A stretch of DNA of 64,000 nucleotides from Phycisphaerae bacterium (GCA_002711415.1 PARI01000010.1:1-64000); one strand, 5' to 3'. Shown: positions 27,764 to 36,869, numbered from the stretch's first letter. A program made the numbers and translations. Notes: generated by a model from the letters alone, not told the origin.

Positions 27764-28647
27764 CACATTCGCATGCCTTCGTACTTGATTCGGTTCTTGA
27801 CTCGTCTCGGATCCACGTCGGGAACCGCGGACAGGAGGGCTCGCGTGTACTCATGCTGAGGATCATTGATGATCTGGTCACGATCACCCTCCTCGACGAT
27901 CTTCCCGTTGAACATCACGGCGATCCTGTCGCAGACATGGTGAATGACGGCCATGTCATGGCTGATGAACAGGTAGGAGAGGTTGAACTCCTCCTGGAGA
28001 TCATCAAGAAGGTTGAGGATCTGAGACTGGATAGAGACGTCCAGGGCGGAGGTCGGCTCGTCACAGACGATCAGCTTCGGTTCGAGTGCAAGTGCTCGTG
28101 CAATACCGATTCGCTGGCGCTGTCCTCCGGAGAATTCATGGGGGTACCTGTCAGCGGCCTGCTTCCACAAGCCACACCGCTCGAGCAGGTGCTCGACTCG
28201 TTCCTGCAGTTCGTCGCCGGACGCCATGCCGTGAACCTCCAGGGGTTCGCCCACGATCCGGCCGACCCTCATCCTCGGATTGAGGCTGCCCGCGGGATCC
28301 TGAAAGATGATCTGCATCTGCCTGCGGAGCCTTCGCATCTCCTGGGGTGGCTGATCGAAGACGGACTCGCCCTTGTAGAGTACGCGGCCACCCGTGGCTG
28401 GGATCAGCTTGAGGAGTGATCGACCGACGGTCGTCTTGCCGCAACCGCTTTCACCGACCAGGCCGAGTGTCCTGCCCGGATCGATGGAGAAGCTCACACC
28501 ATCAACGGCCTTGACGTGCCCGACGACTCGCTGGAAGAAACCACGACGGATCGGAAAGTGGGTCTTCAGGTCCTCGACGACCAGGAGAGGATCGTGCCCG
28601 TTTCCTGGCTGGCTGGTTTCATGGTCCATGTTGGCCTCACTCGACAT
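27763..28647 (-). CDS. Oligopeptide/dipeptide-type ABC transporter ATP-binding protein (OppF/DppF)
   Basis: A 294-residue ATPase subunit. Walker A is [18 protein letters not shown], the signature is [17 protein letters not shown] and Walker B is [17 protein letters not shown]. The C-terminal extension [16 protein letters not shown] is specific to peptide-type importers. No OppB, C, D or A partner is adjacent, so it must work with subunits encoded elsewhere. The ATG at 28647 is chosen because a TACCAT box lies exactly 7 nt upstream; an ATG at 28656 would sit inside that box. Confidence 0.9.
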   Translation of the reverse strand: MSSEANMDHETSQPGNGHDPLLVVEDLKTHFPIRRGFFQRVVGHVKAVDGVSFSIDPGRTLGLVGESGCGKTTVGRSLLKLIPATGGRVLYKGESVFDQPPQEMRRLRRQMQIIFQDPAGSLNPRMRVGRIVGEPLEVHGMASGDELQERVEHLLERCGLWKQAADRYPHEFSGGQRQRIGIARALALEPKLIVCDEPTSALDVSIQSQILNLLDDLQEEFNLSYLFISHDMAVIHHVCDRIAVMFNGKIVEEGDRDQIINDPQHEYTRALLSAVPDVDPRRVKNRIKYEGMRM

Positions 28648-28654
28648 TCGGACC

Positions 28655-28660
28655 ATGGTA
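28655..28660 (-). promoter_or_regulatory. Putative -10 box of the OppF-type gene
   Basis: TACCAT on the minus strand, 7 nt before the ATG at 28647; this implies a leaderless mRNA. Confidence 0.4.
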
Positions 28661-28686
28661 GCTGATCCACTGGAGCCGTGGTGGGA

Positions 28687-30168
28687 TCAGCGCAGTCTGA
28701 GCTGGTAGGTATGCGTGGATCCGTCCGGGAGTATCGCCATGAGGGGGACGCTGGATTCGAGGTTGTACCGGACGGCTTGGTCGCGATACCGCTTCAGCCT
28801 CGTATAGAGGTCGTCCAGCGTGCCGATCGGCTGATCAACCGCCGACACGATGATGCTGCCCACGGGCAGCGCCTCCTCCAGCGTGGGTTCCACATCGAGG
28901 ATGATGACCCCCCTGTGGAAATCCACGGACTCGATCCTTGCAAGCTCCCGCGTGGCGGTCTGCAGGTCGTTGAATCCGGCCATCCGGAGGCTCCGGACGA
29001 TCTGCTCGGCGTTGACGCCGGGTTCCAGTCGTGCCAAGACGACCTCGAGATTCAACTTCTCGAACTGCTCACCGGATTCGTCGAGGCGATGGATGTCCAG
29101 GGTGATCGTCTGTCCTGGTCTCTTCGAGCTGACCATCGCGGGAATCTGGTCGTACTGCGTGATCCTGGTCCCGTCACAGTGCGTGATGATGTCACCGGTC
29201 TGGATGCCGATCTTCTCGGCCGGACTTCCCGGAGTCACGGTCGTGACGAGGACGCCTTCACCCTTGTACATCTCGTCGATCGTGCGCATCCTGGGATATC
29301 GAAGATAGGTTGGGTGAATCTGGCCGATCTCCTGAAGGCTGACGCCAAGGAAGCCCTTCTGCACCTCGCCACCGTCGATCAACTGGGTCACGACGTTCTC
29401 GATCATCGACATCGGGATCGCCAGGCCGATGCCGGCGAACTGTCCCTGCCCAAGGCTGCGGCCCCTGCCGGTGGCGATGGCCGTGTTCATCCCGATCACA
29501 TCGCCATGGATGTCGGTCAACGGCCCGCCGGAATTGCCGGGGTTGATCGCTGCATCGACCTGGATGAAGTTCTCGTAATCAATGTCGGCAAGACCCGCTG
29601 ATCGACCGAGACCGGAGACGATGCCGCTTGACATGGAGAACCTGAAGTCGAACGGGGATCCGAAGGCGAACACGAGATCGCCCTGGGACACCGTGGCACT
29701 GCTGCCGCGATGGGCCGGATGAAGATCACCGTCGTCGATTCGAACGACCGCGATGTCAGTCCTCAGGTCGATGCCGATCAGCTCGGCCTGGCGGATCCTG
29801 CCGTCGTGCAACTGGACCTCGATCCGGCGTGAGCCGTCGACGACATGCGCATTGGTCACGACGTGTCCCAGTTCATCCCAGATCCATCCGGAACCCGAGG
29901 ACGTGAAGTCACGGGCACCCCGACGACCGCTGACGACACCCGTCGTCGATACATGGACCACCGATGGCTCGACCAGGCGGGCGATCTGCCTGGTCGCCAT
30001 GTTGAACTCCTCGAGGATCGTCGTCGACTGGAGGTAGTTGGATGCCTGGACGATCTGGACCTCGGCCTGGGCATGGCTGAACTTGCGAACAGCCGTAGGG
30101 CCGAGCAGGAGCAGGGATGATGCCGCGACAATGACGATGATTCCGGGGGCGAGGTACCTGAAGTTCAT
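28687..30168 (-). CDS. HtrA/DegP-family serine protease with PDZ domains
   Basis: A 493-residue periplasmic protease tethered by an N-terminal helix ([20 protein letters not shown]). The trypsin-like triad is seen as His in [11 protein letters not shown] (about residue 106), Asp in [13 protein letters not shown] and Ser in [11 protein letters not shown] (about 214). A PDZ domain follows ([29 protein letters not shown]), and a second, more diverged PDZ-like region fills the C-terminus. It degrades or refolds damaged envelope proteins. An AGGAAGG-like site precedes the ATG, and TATTCA further upstream may be the -10. Confidence 0.9.
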   Translation of the reverse strand: MNFRYLAPGIIVIVAASSLLLLGPTAVRKFSHAQAEVQIVQASNYLQSTTILEEFNMATRQIARLVEPSVVHVSTTGVVSGRRGARDFTSSGSGWIWDELGHVVTNAHVVDGSRRIEVQLHDGRIRQAELIGIDLRTDIAVVRIDDGDLHPAHRGSSATVSQGDLVFAFGSPFDFRFSMSSGIVSGLGRSAGLADIDYENFIQVDAAINPGNSGGPLTDIHGDVIGMNTAIATGRGRSLGQGQFAGIGLAIPMSMIENVVTQLIDGGEVQKGFLGVSLQEIGQIHPTYLRYPRMRTIDEMYKGEGVLVTTVTPGSPAEKIGIQTGDIITHCDGTRITQYDQIPAMVSSKRPGQTITLDIHRLDESGEQFEKLNLEVVLARLEPGVNAEQIVRSLRMAGFNDLQTATRELARIESVDFHRGVIILDVEPTLEEALPVGSIIVSAVDQPIGTLDDLYTRLKRYRDQAVRYNLESSVPLMAILPDGSTHTYQLRLR

Positions 30169-30258
30169 GAGACACCTTCCTGTCTGAATATCCTGGGCGA
30201 AGCTGGATACCAGTAGTACATGGTACGTTGAGAACTTGTCCGAGACCGTGATTTTGGA

Positions 30259-31170
30259 TCAATCAAGCTCGAGTTTTCGCAGCTCATCCATGTCCATCTC
30301 GTACGGCAACGGGGGCAGGTCGCCACGCTCGACCCTGTCGATCCAATTCGTGGCCGACTCCATCAGCGTTGTACCCATCTGGCACAAGGGTGGCGCGAAT
30401 CCGGGCTGCCAGTCTGTCAGGCCCAGCAGGTCCTGGAGCACGACGATCTGCCCGTTACAGCTTACTCCTGCTCCACAACCGATCACGGGGACGCCCGCAC
30501 GTTCAACGATGATTCTTGAAACCGCTTCGGGAATGGCTTCCAGCAGGAGCATGACCGCACCGGCCTCCTCGAGCAGCCGAGCATCGTTGATGATCCTCCT
30601 CGCCGTCTCGGCCGTCTTGCCGACGGAGAAGTACCCGCCCTTGAGCATCGACTGCTGGGGGCGTGCACCGATGTGTGCGACGACCGGAATGCCTGCACGT
30701 GACATCCGTCCGACCAGGTCCGCGAAGGAACCATCAACCTCGATCTTCACGGCATCGGCGAGTCCCTCGGTCATGAAGCGACCGGCGTTGCGGATTCCTT
30801 CAGCCTCGTCGGCCTGGTAGCTCAGGAACGGCATGTCGGCCATGACGAAGGTGGATGGCGCGCCTCGCTTGACGGCTGCGGTGATGGTCACGAGAAAGTC
30901 CAATGGTGTGTGAATCGTGTTGGAGTAGCCGAGGATCACCTCCCCTGCGGTGTCACCGACCAGGAGCACCGGTACGCCGGCACGCTGGAGCCACCTGGCG
31001 GTCGTCGCGTCGTACGCCGTCAGGCAGGCGAACTTGGTGTCCTCCCGCATCCAACGGGCCAGGGTTCGCAGCGTGATGGGTGGATGCCATTGCTGCTTGT
31101 CGTCCGTGGTGTCCGAAGGAGCCGATGACTCACCGGGATCAGGTGAAAGTGGTCGCTTGAAGAGATCCAT
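30259..31170 (-). CDS. panB: 3-methyl-2-oxobutanoate hydroxymethyltransferase
   Basis: The first step of pantothenate synthesis: ketoisovalerate plus methylene-tetrahydrofolate gives ketopantoate. The 303-residue protein has the TIM-barrel motifs FACLTAYDATTARWLQRAGV, VLLVGDTAGEVILGYSNT, the metal-binding VMADMPFLSYQ, and VVAHIGARPQQ. A 35-residue N-terminal extension rich in Pro/Ser/Asp is added compared with E. coli PanB. A perfect TACACT box sits exactly 6 nt before the ATG. coaD lies in the same run, two genes away, so two CoA-pathway genes are neighbours. Confidence 0.95.
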   Translation of the reverse strand: MDLFKRPLSPDPGESSAPSDTTDDKQQWHPPITLRTLARWMREDTKFACLTAYDATTARWLQRAGVPVLLVGDTAGEVILGYSNTIHTPLDFLVTITAAVKRGAPSTFVMADMPFLSYQADEAEGIRNAGRFMTEGLADAVKIEVDGSFADLVGRMSRAGIPVVAHIGARPQQSMLKGGYFSVGKTAETARRIINDARLLEEAGAVMLLLEAIPEAVSRIIVERAGVPVIGCGAGVSCNGQIVVLQDLLGLTDWQPGFAPPLCQMGTTLMESATNWIDRVERGDLPPLPYEMDMDELRKLELD

Positions 31171-31176
31171 GCTGTC

Positions 31177-31182
31177 AGTGTA
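31177..31182 (-). promoter_or_regulatory. Putative -10 box of panB
   Basis: TACACT with a TGTACA hexamer 18 nt further upstream as a possible -35. Only 6 nt separate the box from the ATG, so transcription would start on the start codon. Confidence 0.5.
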
Positions 31183-31213
31183 CGCACTCGTCGAACCGGC
31201 TGTACAGATCGGT

Positions 31214-31900
31214 TCAGAAAGGTCGGCGAATCGGGTTCAGCACGAGGTTATCGCGACCAAGAACCATGGCATCGGCGATCTCGACGGCCTCGGCGAACGA
31301 CTCCTTGGCCTTTTCCAGGTCCGCGCAATGCGGCAGCACCTTGCCCTGCTGCAGGTGTCCAAAAGTGGGAATGGCATCACCGGTTACCAGCAGGCTCATC
31401 GACGGAGGCGTGAGCAGCAGGCCGGTCAGCCCTGGAGTCACGCCGTGCAACGGGAACAGGTCGATGCCTTCAGCGATCGAGTCCGGGGCCGCGGAGGTTC
31501 GTCGCAACATATCGATCTCAGCCTTGAGCACCTGGACGAGGTCCTGGTCGTCATGCTCCTGGGCCTCCTCCATCTTCTCGATCAGGCCGACTCCCACCGT
31601 TTCACGTTCATGCTCGGAGATCAGCCACGAGGCGCTGTCGAATGCCTCGATGCCACGCCGCATCTCGGGGTGATAGCAGGTCAGGAACACGTGCGTGACC
31701 TGGTCGGGCTTGAGGTTGGCCCGGTCCGCCAGGCGTGGAACAAGGAGCTCACAGGGAAGCGATGGATCGACCAGGATCACGGCTTCCTCGCTTCGAACAA
31801 GTGTCGTCGTTGCATGGCCCGGTCGGACATCCGTCCTCTCGTTCCAGAGAGGATTGGCGGACATCTGCCCGATCGAGATCACGGTGTATTCAAGGTCCAT
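31214..31900 (-). CDS. Degenerate metallo-beta-lactamase-fold protein
   Basis: A 228-residue protein with the MBL fold: TTTLVRSEEAVILVDPSLP at the N-terminus, then the strand VTHVFLT. The usual metal-binding HxHxDH is replaced by CYHPEM (about residue 72), so one His, the Asp and the last His are missing. The later His (PLHGVTPGLTG) and Asp (LLVTGDAIPT) positions are kept. It may bind one metal or none, so hydrolase activity is doubtful. It lies 9 bp upstream of nothing obvious but directly after coaD in transcription order (coaD start to MBL start run, minus strand), so co-transcription with coaD is likely. Confidence 0.75.
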   Translation of the reverse strand: MDLEYTVISIGQMSANPLWNERTDVRPGHATTTLVRSEEAVILVDPSLPCELLVPRLADRANLKPDQVTHVFLTCYHPEMRRGIEAFDSASWLISEHERETVGVGLIEKMEEAQEHDDQDLVQVLKAEIDMLRRTSAAPDSIAEGIDLFPLHGVTPGLTGLLLTPPSMSLLVTGDAIPTFGHLQQGKVLPHCADLEKAKESFAEAVEIADAMVLGRDNLVLNPIRRPF

Positions 31901-31909
31901 GCGATGAAA

Positions 31910-32476
31910 TCACTCCGCCAGTGGATCGTTGATCAGCCTGGACAAGGGCTGGTTGGGATCCGTCTGCTTCCGGATCAATGCGTCGATCACGAGATCCGGC
32001 ACGATCGCCGACAACTGTTGAGGCTTGCCGCCAAGGGCCGTGATCTGCTTGATGAGGCTGGAACTGGTGTAGGCGTAGGCTTCGCCGGTGACGATGAAGA
32101 TGGTCTCGATGCCCGCCACCTGCCTGTTGGTGATCGCCAGTTGGCACTCGTCGGCGACATCACTGACATTGCGGATGCCCCTGATGATCGCGCAGGCCCC
32201 GACCTTGCGTGCAAAGTCGACGGTCAGGCCCTCGTAGGATTGCACGGAGACCTCGGCCAGCCCCGGGGCATCATCGCCGAGGAGCTGTTCCACCAAGGTC
32301 TGGAGCATCTCCAGGCGTTCCTTGAAGCTGAAGAGGGCGGGCTTCTCCGGGTTGTTCCCGATGGCAACGACGACCTTGTCGAACATCCCCCGGCTCCGCC
32401 TGAGGACATCGAGATGCCCGAGTGTCACGGGGTCGAACGAGCCAGCATAGACGGCTATGTGCAAGTCGCTTCTCAC
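31910..32476 (-). CDS. coaD: Phosphopantetheine adenylyltransferase
   Basis: CoaD joins ATP and 4'-phosphopantetheine to make dephospho-CoA. The 188-residue protein shows the nucleotidyltransferase start AVYAGSFDPVTLGHLDVLRR, VVVAIGNNPEKPALFS, IIRGIRNVSDVADECQLAI and TSSSLIKQITALGG (the SSSxxR-like motif, with Lys). The GTG at 32476 is the start; a TACAAT box lies exactly 6 nt upstream. A short C-terminal extension ends in PLSRLINDPLAE. The MBL-like gene follows 9 bp later. Confidence 0.95.
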   Translation of the reverse strand: MRSDLHIAVYAGSFDPVTLGHLDVLRRSRGMFDKVVVAIGNNPEKPALFSFKERLEMLQTLVEQLLGDDAPGLAEVSVQSYEGLTVDFARKVGACAIIRGIRNVSDVADECQLAITNRQVAGIETIFIVTGEAYAYTSSSLIKQITALGGKPQQLSAIVPDLVIDALIRKQTDPNQPLSRLINDPLAE

Positions 32477-32482
32477 GCAGCC

Positions 32483-32488
32483 ATTGTA
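32483..32488 (-). promoter_or_regulatory. Putative -10 box of coaD
   Basis: TACAAT on the minus strand, 6 nt before the GTG start, predicting a leaderless transcript. Confidence 0.5.
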
Positions 32489-32519
32489 GACGATGCGAAC
32501 GGATCACACAGATCCCGGC

Positions 32520-32675
32520 GCGGCCGTTACAACAGGAACAGACCGACGATCGACCTGATCATGTCTCCATTGGCCCTTGCAAGGCAAGGGTGGAATTGGA
32601 TTGTTGGTCTTGTTGATAGCGTGCCCTGGATCGGCCCCGTATCGGTTTGCCTCCCCGTGCGGGGCCACCTTTTTA
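32520..32675 (+). other. Structured intergenic segment with terminator-like hairpin
   Basis: This spacer can fold on the + strand. An 11-bp helix (two G-U pairs) joins GACCGACGATC near 32538 to GATTGTTGGTC near 32605 and encloses a hairpin with stem CCCTTGC/GCAAGGG. A GGCCCCG/CGGGGCC hairpin then ends in a run of five T (32670-32674), which touches the stop codon of the convergent hotdog gene. I see no good promoter or ORF. It may be a small RNA, or simply the 3' region of the fatty-acid trio. Confidence 0.3.
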
Positions 32676-33203
32676 TTCCGAGGTCGTGGTGCAGAGTCGC
32701 TCGAGGATTCCACTGTTGGCCAGGATGGTCCTGAAATTCTCACCGAACACGAAGTTCTCCTCCGGGAACTCGATGCCCGCCCGATTCTGGTCCAAATGGC
32801 TGAACATCAGGTCGATCCGACCAAGATCCCTCCAGGCACCATCACGATGATCCAGCAACTGGACCACCCCGGCCGTCGATGCGCCAGTCTGGTCGATCCT
32901 CTGGAGGTTCGCGGTGTACCGGATGGTCTGTCCGGGAACGACGTCGTCGAGCAGTTCCGCGGAGATGATCTTCGCGAGAATCACCTTCTCCTTGAAGTTC
33001 CTGGTGCTGCCGACGAGGATTCCGGCCGCCTGGGCCATTCCCTCGATGATGAGGGAGGCCGGCATCACGGGGTAGGCGGACAGGTCACCCTGGGCAGGAA
33101 AGTGGTCGTGCAGGTGAAGCTCGGCAAGCGATACGTTCTTGATCGCAACGAGTTGCTGCTCAGGCTCGCAGTCGATGATGGTGTCGATCCACATCCATCT
33201 CAC
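32673..33203 (-). CDS. FabZ/FabA-like hotdog-fold dehydratase, variant 1
   Basis: A 176-residue hotdog protein of the 3-hydroxyacyl-ACP dehydratase group. The active-site His is in HLHDHFPAQ. The usual HFPGxPxMPG is broken by an insertion (HFPAQGDLSAYPVMPASLI) before the helix IEGMAQAAGILV. The rest (KIISAELLDDVVPGQTIRYT) matches FabZ. It is the last of three genes (hotdog, ACP, hotdog) on one strand, with 45 bp to the ACP, and probably acts on acyl chains carried by that ACP. The altered catalytic loop suggests a special substrate. Confidence 0.8.
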   Translation of the reverse strand: MRWMWIDTIIDCEPEQQLVAIKNVSLAELHLHDHFPAQGDLSAYPVMPASLIIEGMAQAAGILVGSTRNFKEKVILAKIISAELLDDVVPGQTIRYTANLQRIDQTGASTAGVVQLLDHRDGAWRDLGRIDLMFSHLDQNRAGIEFPEENFVFGENFRTILANSGILERLCTTTSE

Positions 33204-33248
33204 GATTCATGCTCCATCGATCGATCGAGGGGACGGGGCGCCATGTTC

Positions 33249-33656
33249 TCAGGAATCGAGCTTCCGCTCGACGAAATCAACGAGGGACTTGACGGTGAAC
33301 ACCTCGGAGATCTTGTCGATGCTTCGATCCTGGTCGAACAGGGAGAAGTCCACGTGCGGCATCCGCTCCTTGAGCATCTGGATTCCCTTGTCGGTCACCT
33401 TCCCGTCCTGGACGAGGGACTCATCGGACATGAGATTCTCGGGAAACAACTCCCCCTGCTCGATCTTGAAGGGTTTCTCGGGAGTCGAGAACTTCTTCTC
33501 GAGACGGAAGACGATGTCGAGGAAGTCGATGGATTCGGCCTCGAGATCACCCATGAGCGTGGCATCGAGGGTGACCTCGTCATGATCGACACCAAGGGCT
33601 TCCTCAAGGACATCCTGGACGTTCTCGATGATCTCATCTCGTGTCATGACTTCCAT
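33249..33656 (-). CDS. Acyl carrier protein, extended form
   Basis: A 135-residue carrier protein. The phosphopantetheine attachment Ser is in GDLEAESIDFLDIVFRLE (about residue 39), preceded by the standard helix I (IENVQDVLEEALGV). About 45 extra residues, rich in acidic and Pro residues (FKIEQGELFPENLMSDESLV), separate helix II from the final helix (SEVFTVKSLVDFVERKL). Ordinary ACPs have about 78 residues. The ATG at 33656 has AAGGAG 6 nt upstream. It sits between two hotdog dehydratase genes, so it is probably their dedicated carrier. Confidence 0.88.
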   Translation of the reverse strand: MEVMTRDEIIENVQDVLEEALGVDHDEVTLDATLMGDLEAESIDFLDIVFRLEKKFSTPEKPFKIEQGELFPENLMSDESLVQDGKVTDKGIQMLKERMPHVDFSLFDQDRSIDKISEVFTVKSLVDFVERKLDS

Positions 33657-33695
33657 GGATCTCTCCTTGCTCTGATCAGGCGACACCCTTCAAAC

Positions 33696-34157
33696 TCAGC
33701 CCTGCCCGGTTGTTCCGGCAGGTCCGCACTTCATCGGCCGCATTGTAAACCGACCGGATACCGCTGTCTCCTCATCGGCATTGTCGGCCGCTCCAGTTGC
33801 CAGAACTTGACCGGAGCCCTTGAAATCGAACTGGTCATCAACGGTCTTCTTCAACTCGACGCGAACTCGGAGGCTCTGGCCGGGCCGGACAAGGTTGCCG
33901 TATCTCAGCGTCTTGACCTGACCGAGCACCGTGCGGGGGTGTCCATGAAGCTCGGTCACCTTCCGGGCTGCCTGGATCATGACCTCGAGCATGAAGACGC
34001 CCGGCAGGATCGGGAAGCCGGGAAAGTGGTCCGCCAGATAGGACTCGTCCTCCCTGACGTCCTTCACGACGATCGCGTGGTCCTGCTCGAGCTCCACGAT
34101 TGTGTCAACGAGGTTGAAGTTCATCTGCTCCTTGGCCGCCTGATACTGGTTCACCAT
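33696..34157 (-). CDS. FabZ-like 3-hydroxyacyl-ACP dehydratase, variant 2
   Basis: A hotdog-fold dehydratase of about 153 residues with the canonical active site ADHFPGFPILPGVFMLEVMIQ: the His and the helix Glu are both present. LRYGNLVRPGQSLRVRVEL follows as in FabZ. It is the first gene of the hotdog/ACP/hotdog trio. The ATG at 34157 is preferred to one at 34193. A CATAAT box at 34161-34166 lies 3 nt before it, and exactly 6 nt before a GTG at the next codon, so that GTG is a second candidate start. ftsK is divergent. Confidence 0.85.
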   Translation of the reverse strand: MVNQYQAAKEQMNFNLVDTIVELEQDHAIVVKDVREDESYLADHFPGFPILPGVFMLEVMIQAARKVTELHGHPRTVLGQVKTLRYGNLVRPGQSLRVRVELKKTVDDQFDFKGSGQVLATGAADNADEETAVSGRFTMRPMKCGPAGTTGQG

Positions 34158-34249
34158 CGGATTATGGCCGGAATTCAAGCAAGATCCGGGCATCCTTTAG
34201 TGCTGTTTCTATGCCCGGGAGGCCTCTTTTGTCGATGAGGGTAAGCGAA

Positions 34250-36850
34250 ATGACACCATCAAGCAGGAAATCACGGTCGAGCAGCAGGATTGGAAGCCTC
34301 CTGGACAACACCCCGGGAGGGCTGCTCTGGATGAGAATCGCATGGATCGCCCTCCTGGGCTGCTGGCTGTTCCTGGTCCTGAGCCTGGCCAGCTTCAACG
34401 CCGAGGACCCCCCCAGCCACGTCGTGAGTCACCACAATGATCCGGTGGCCAACCTCTGCGGCTGGGTCGGCTCGACCACGGCCTACTGGATCAAGGTCTC
34501 GATCGGCAATGGGGCATGGATCCTGCTGGCTGGTGCCGGACTGGCCCTGTGGGTGACCGCGGCGGGCGGGCGGATCGGTCACCCGGTCGTTCGATTCGTC
34601 GGCCTGGTCATGATGGCCATATCGGTCTCATGCCTGCACGCCCTCTGGTTCTCCGGAAGCGGCAGCCTGACCGGAGCGGAGGCGGGAATGCTCCCCATGT
34701 TCCTGGTCGACCAGCTTGAACAGCGGTTCAACGGCGTCGGCGTGTCCCTGATCCTGCTGGTCAGCCTGGCCATGGGCACGGTCGTCGCAATCGACCAGTT
34801 CGTTCTGGCGCTTCCGGGCCTGATCCGGAAGGGTCTGGGGTCACTCGAACCACTGCGGAAGATGAAGCCGCACCGATTCGCTTCGAGGTTCAAGCTCGCC
34901 AACATCCCCGTCCTTGCCGGAATCGGTGGACGTGGCGGCTCGATCCAGCACGAACTGGATGATGAGTACGAGGAGGAAGAGGACTACGACGGCGAGTACG
35001 AGGATGAGGAGGAGGAATACGAGGACGAGGACATCGATGACGAGGGGTACGCCGAGGAGGACGAGTACGAGGAGGATGAGTACGAATACGAGGACGAGGA
35101 AGAGGACGAGGAAGAGGCCCCCCCACAACCCAGGCGTGCACGGCCGGCGGCCCAGGAACCTCCTCGCAAGCTCAGTTCACGGGAACTGAAGGACAAGATG
35201 GACAAGCTGCCGCTCCGCATGTCCAACCAGTCGACGGCCGTCGCCAAGGACGAGGACATCCCACGTGACGAGGACTACAAGGGATACCAGTTCCCGACCC
35301 TGGATCTGCTGGAGGATCCTGAGTCCAACTTCAGTGCGAAGATCGAGGCCATCGTCCGTAAGCAGGCCCAGCACCTGGAGGAGGCGCTGCACAACTACCA
35401 GATCCATGCGGAGGTCACCGGCATCGAGAGCGGCCCGGTCGTCACGCTGTTCTCGATCCAGCTGGCTCCTGGAACACGGGTGGCGCGGCTGCAGGCGATC
35501 TCCCTGGACATCGCGCGTGCACTGGGTGCCCAGAACATCAGGATCCTTCCGAACATGGAAGGCAAGACCACGGTCGGAATCGAGATCCCCAACAAGCAGA
35601 AGGAGAAGGTGAGGCTGAAGGAACTGATGTCCGGCGGCCACGCCAAGGGCATGACCCTACCGATGTTCCTCGGCAAGGACTCCGCAGGGGAACCGCTGGT
35701 CGAGGATCTGACCAAGATGCCGCACATGCTGATCGCGGGCAGCACCAACTCCGGCAAGAGCGTCTGCATGAACACGATCATCATGAGCTGGCTGTACACC
35801 AAGCGGCCGGATGAACTGAAGCTGATCCTGGTGGATCCGAAGATGGTCGAGATGAACCAGTTCTCGCAGATCCCGCACCTGATGACCCCCGTCGTGACCG
35901 AGACTGCTCGAGCGGCCGGCATCCTCGAATGGGCCGTCGGGAAGATGGAGGAACGCTACGAGCTTTTCAGGGAGGTCGGCGTCCGGAACGTCAGTGCCTA
36001 CAACGAGCTGGAAGAGCAGGATCTCTACGAGCGTCTCGAACTCACTGACGAGGTCGAGCAGGCCAAGGTACCCAAGAAGCTGCCGCTGATCGTGTTCGTG
36101 ATCGACGAGTTGGCGGACCTGATGATGACCAACAAGGACGTCGAGCACTCCATCGTGCGAATCGCCCAGAAGGCCAGGGCCGTCGGGATGCACCTGATCC
36201 TGGCGACCCAGCGACCCCAGGCCAACGTCGTGACCGGCCTGATCAAGAGCAACATGCCCAGCCGGTGCAGCTTCCGGGTCGCCAGCGGCATGGACAGCAG
36301 GATCGTGCTGGACCAGAAGGGTGCGGAGCTCCTGCTTGGTCAGGGCGACATGCTCTTCCAGTCACCGGAGATCTCCGAGATCAGGCGGGCCCAGGGCACG
36401 CTGGTCACGGATGGTGAGATCCGCAAGGTGGCGAAGTTCCTCAAGACCGTGGCCGGACCGAGCTTCGAACGCAGCCTGATGAAGATCCGGCCCGGTGGTG
36501 GCACCTCGGGTGACGAGGACGGCGAAGTGAGTGCTTCGGAACGGGATCCGCTGTTTGGAAAGGCCGTGGAGATCATGATCGAGTCCGGTCGTGGCTCGGT
36601 CTCCCTGCTCCAGCGTCGGCTCGCCATCGGGTACAGCCGGGCCAGCCGGCTCGTAGACCAGATGGGACTGGCCGGAATCCTCGGTGAGCACAAGGGATCC
36701 GTTGCCCGCGAAGTCATGATCTCGCTGGAGGACTGGCAGCGGATGCAGGCCATGGAAGACGGTCACGAGGAGGAGGATCTGCAGGACGGCATGACCGAGG
36801 ACCAGGACGAGCCGGTCCCGGCCGAGCTCGAGGGTGAGTACCTGGACTGA
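34250..36850 (+). CDS. ftsK: DNA translocase FtsK
   Basis: A septum-located DNA pump that clears chromosome dimers and aligns termini during division. The protein has about 866 residues. Four membrane helices fill residues 30-200 (IAWIALLGCWLFLVLSLASF and others). A remarkable acidic linker follows at about 235-290: some three quarters Asp/Glu with nine Tyr. The motor comes next, with Walker A MLIAGSTNSGKSVCMNTIIM, Walker B LIVFVIDELADLMM and RPQANVVTGLIKSNMPSRCS, and the DNA-binding gamma winged helix (LLQRRLAIGYSRASRLVDQM). The ATG at 34250 has GAGGG upstream. An in-frame ATG at 34211, 9 nt after TTTAGT, is an alternative start. Confidence 0.95.
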   Translation: MTPSSRKSRSSSRIGSLLDNTPGGLLWMRIAWIALLGCWLFLVLSLASFNAEDPPSHVVSHHNDPVANLCGWVGSTTAYWIKVSIGNGAWILLAGAGLALWVTAAGGRIGHPVVRFVGLVMMAISVSCLHALWFSGSGSLTGAEAGMLPMFLVDQLEQRFNGVGVSLILLVSLAMGTVVAIDQFVLALPGLIRKGLGSLEPLRKMKPHRFASRFKLANIPVLAGIGGRGGSIQHELDDEYEEEEDYDGEYEDEEEEYEDEDIDDEGYAEEDEYEEDEYEYEDEEEDEEEAPPQPRRARPAAQEPPRKLSSRELKDKMDKLPLRMSNQSTAVAKDEDIPRDEDYKGYQFPTLDLLEDPESNFSAKIEAIVRKQAQHLEEALHNYQIHAEVTGIESGPVVTLFSIQLAPGTRVARLQAISLDIARALGAQNIRILPNMEGKTTVGIEIPNKQKEKVRLKELMSGGHAKGMTLPMFLGKDSAGEPLVEDLTKMPHMLIAGSTNSGKSVCMNTIIMSWLYTKRPDELKLILVDPKMVEMNQFSQIPHLMTPVVTETARAAGILEWAVGKMEERYELFREVGVRNVSAYNELEEQDLYERLELTDEVEQAKVPKKLPLIVFVIDELADLMMTNKDVEHSIVRIAQKARAVGMHLILATQRPQANVVTGLIKSNMPSRCSFRVASGMDSRIVLDQKGAELLLGQGDMLFQSPEISEIRRAQGTLVTDGEIRKVAKFLKTVAGPSFERSLMKIRPGGGTSGDEDGEVSASERDPLFGKAVEIMIESGRGSVSLLQRRLAIGYSRASRLVDQMGLAGILGEHKGSVAREVMISLEDWQRMQAMEDGHEEEDLQDGMTEDQDEPVPAELEGEYLD

Positions 36851-36869
36851 TCTTTCCCTGGAATTGGCC

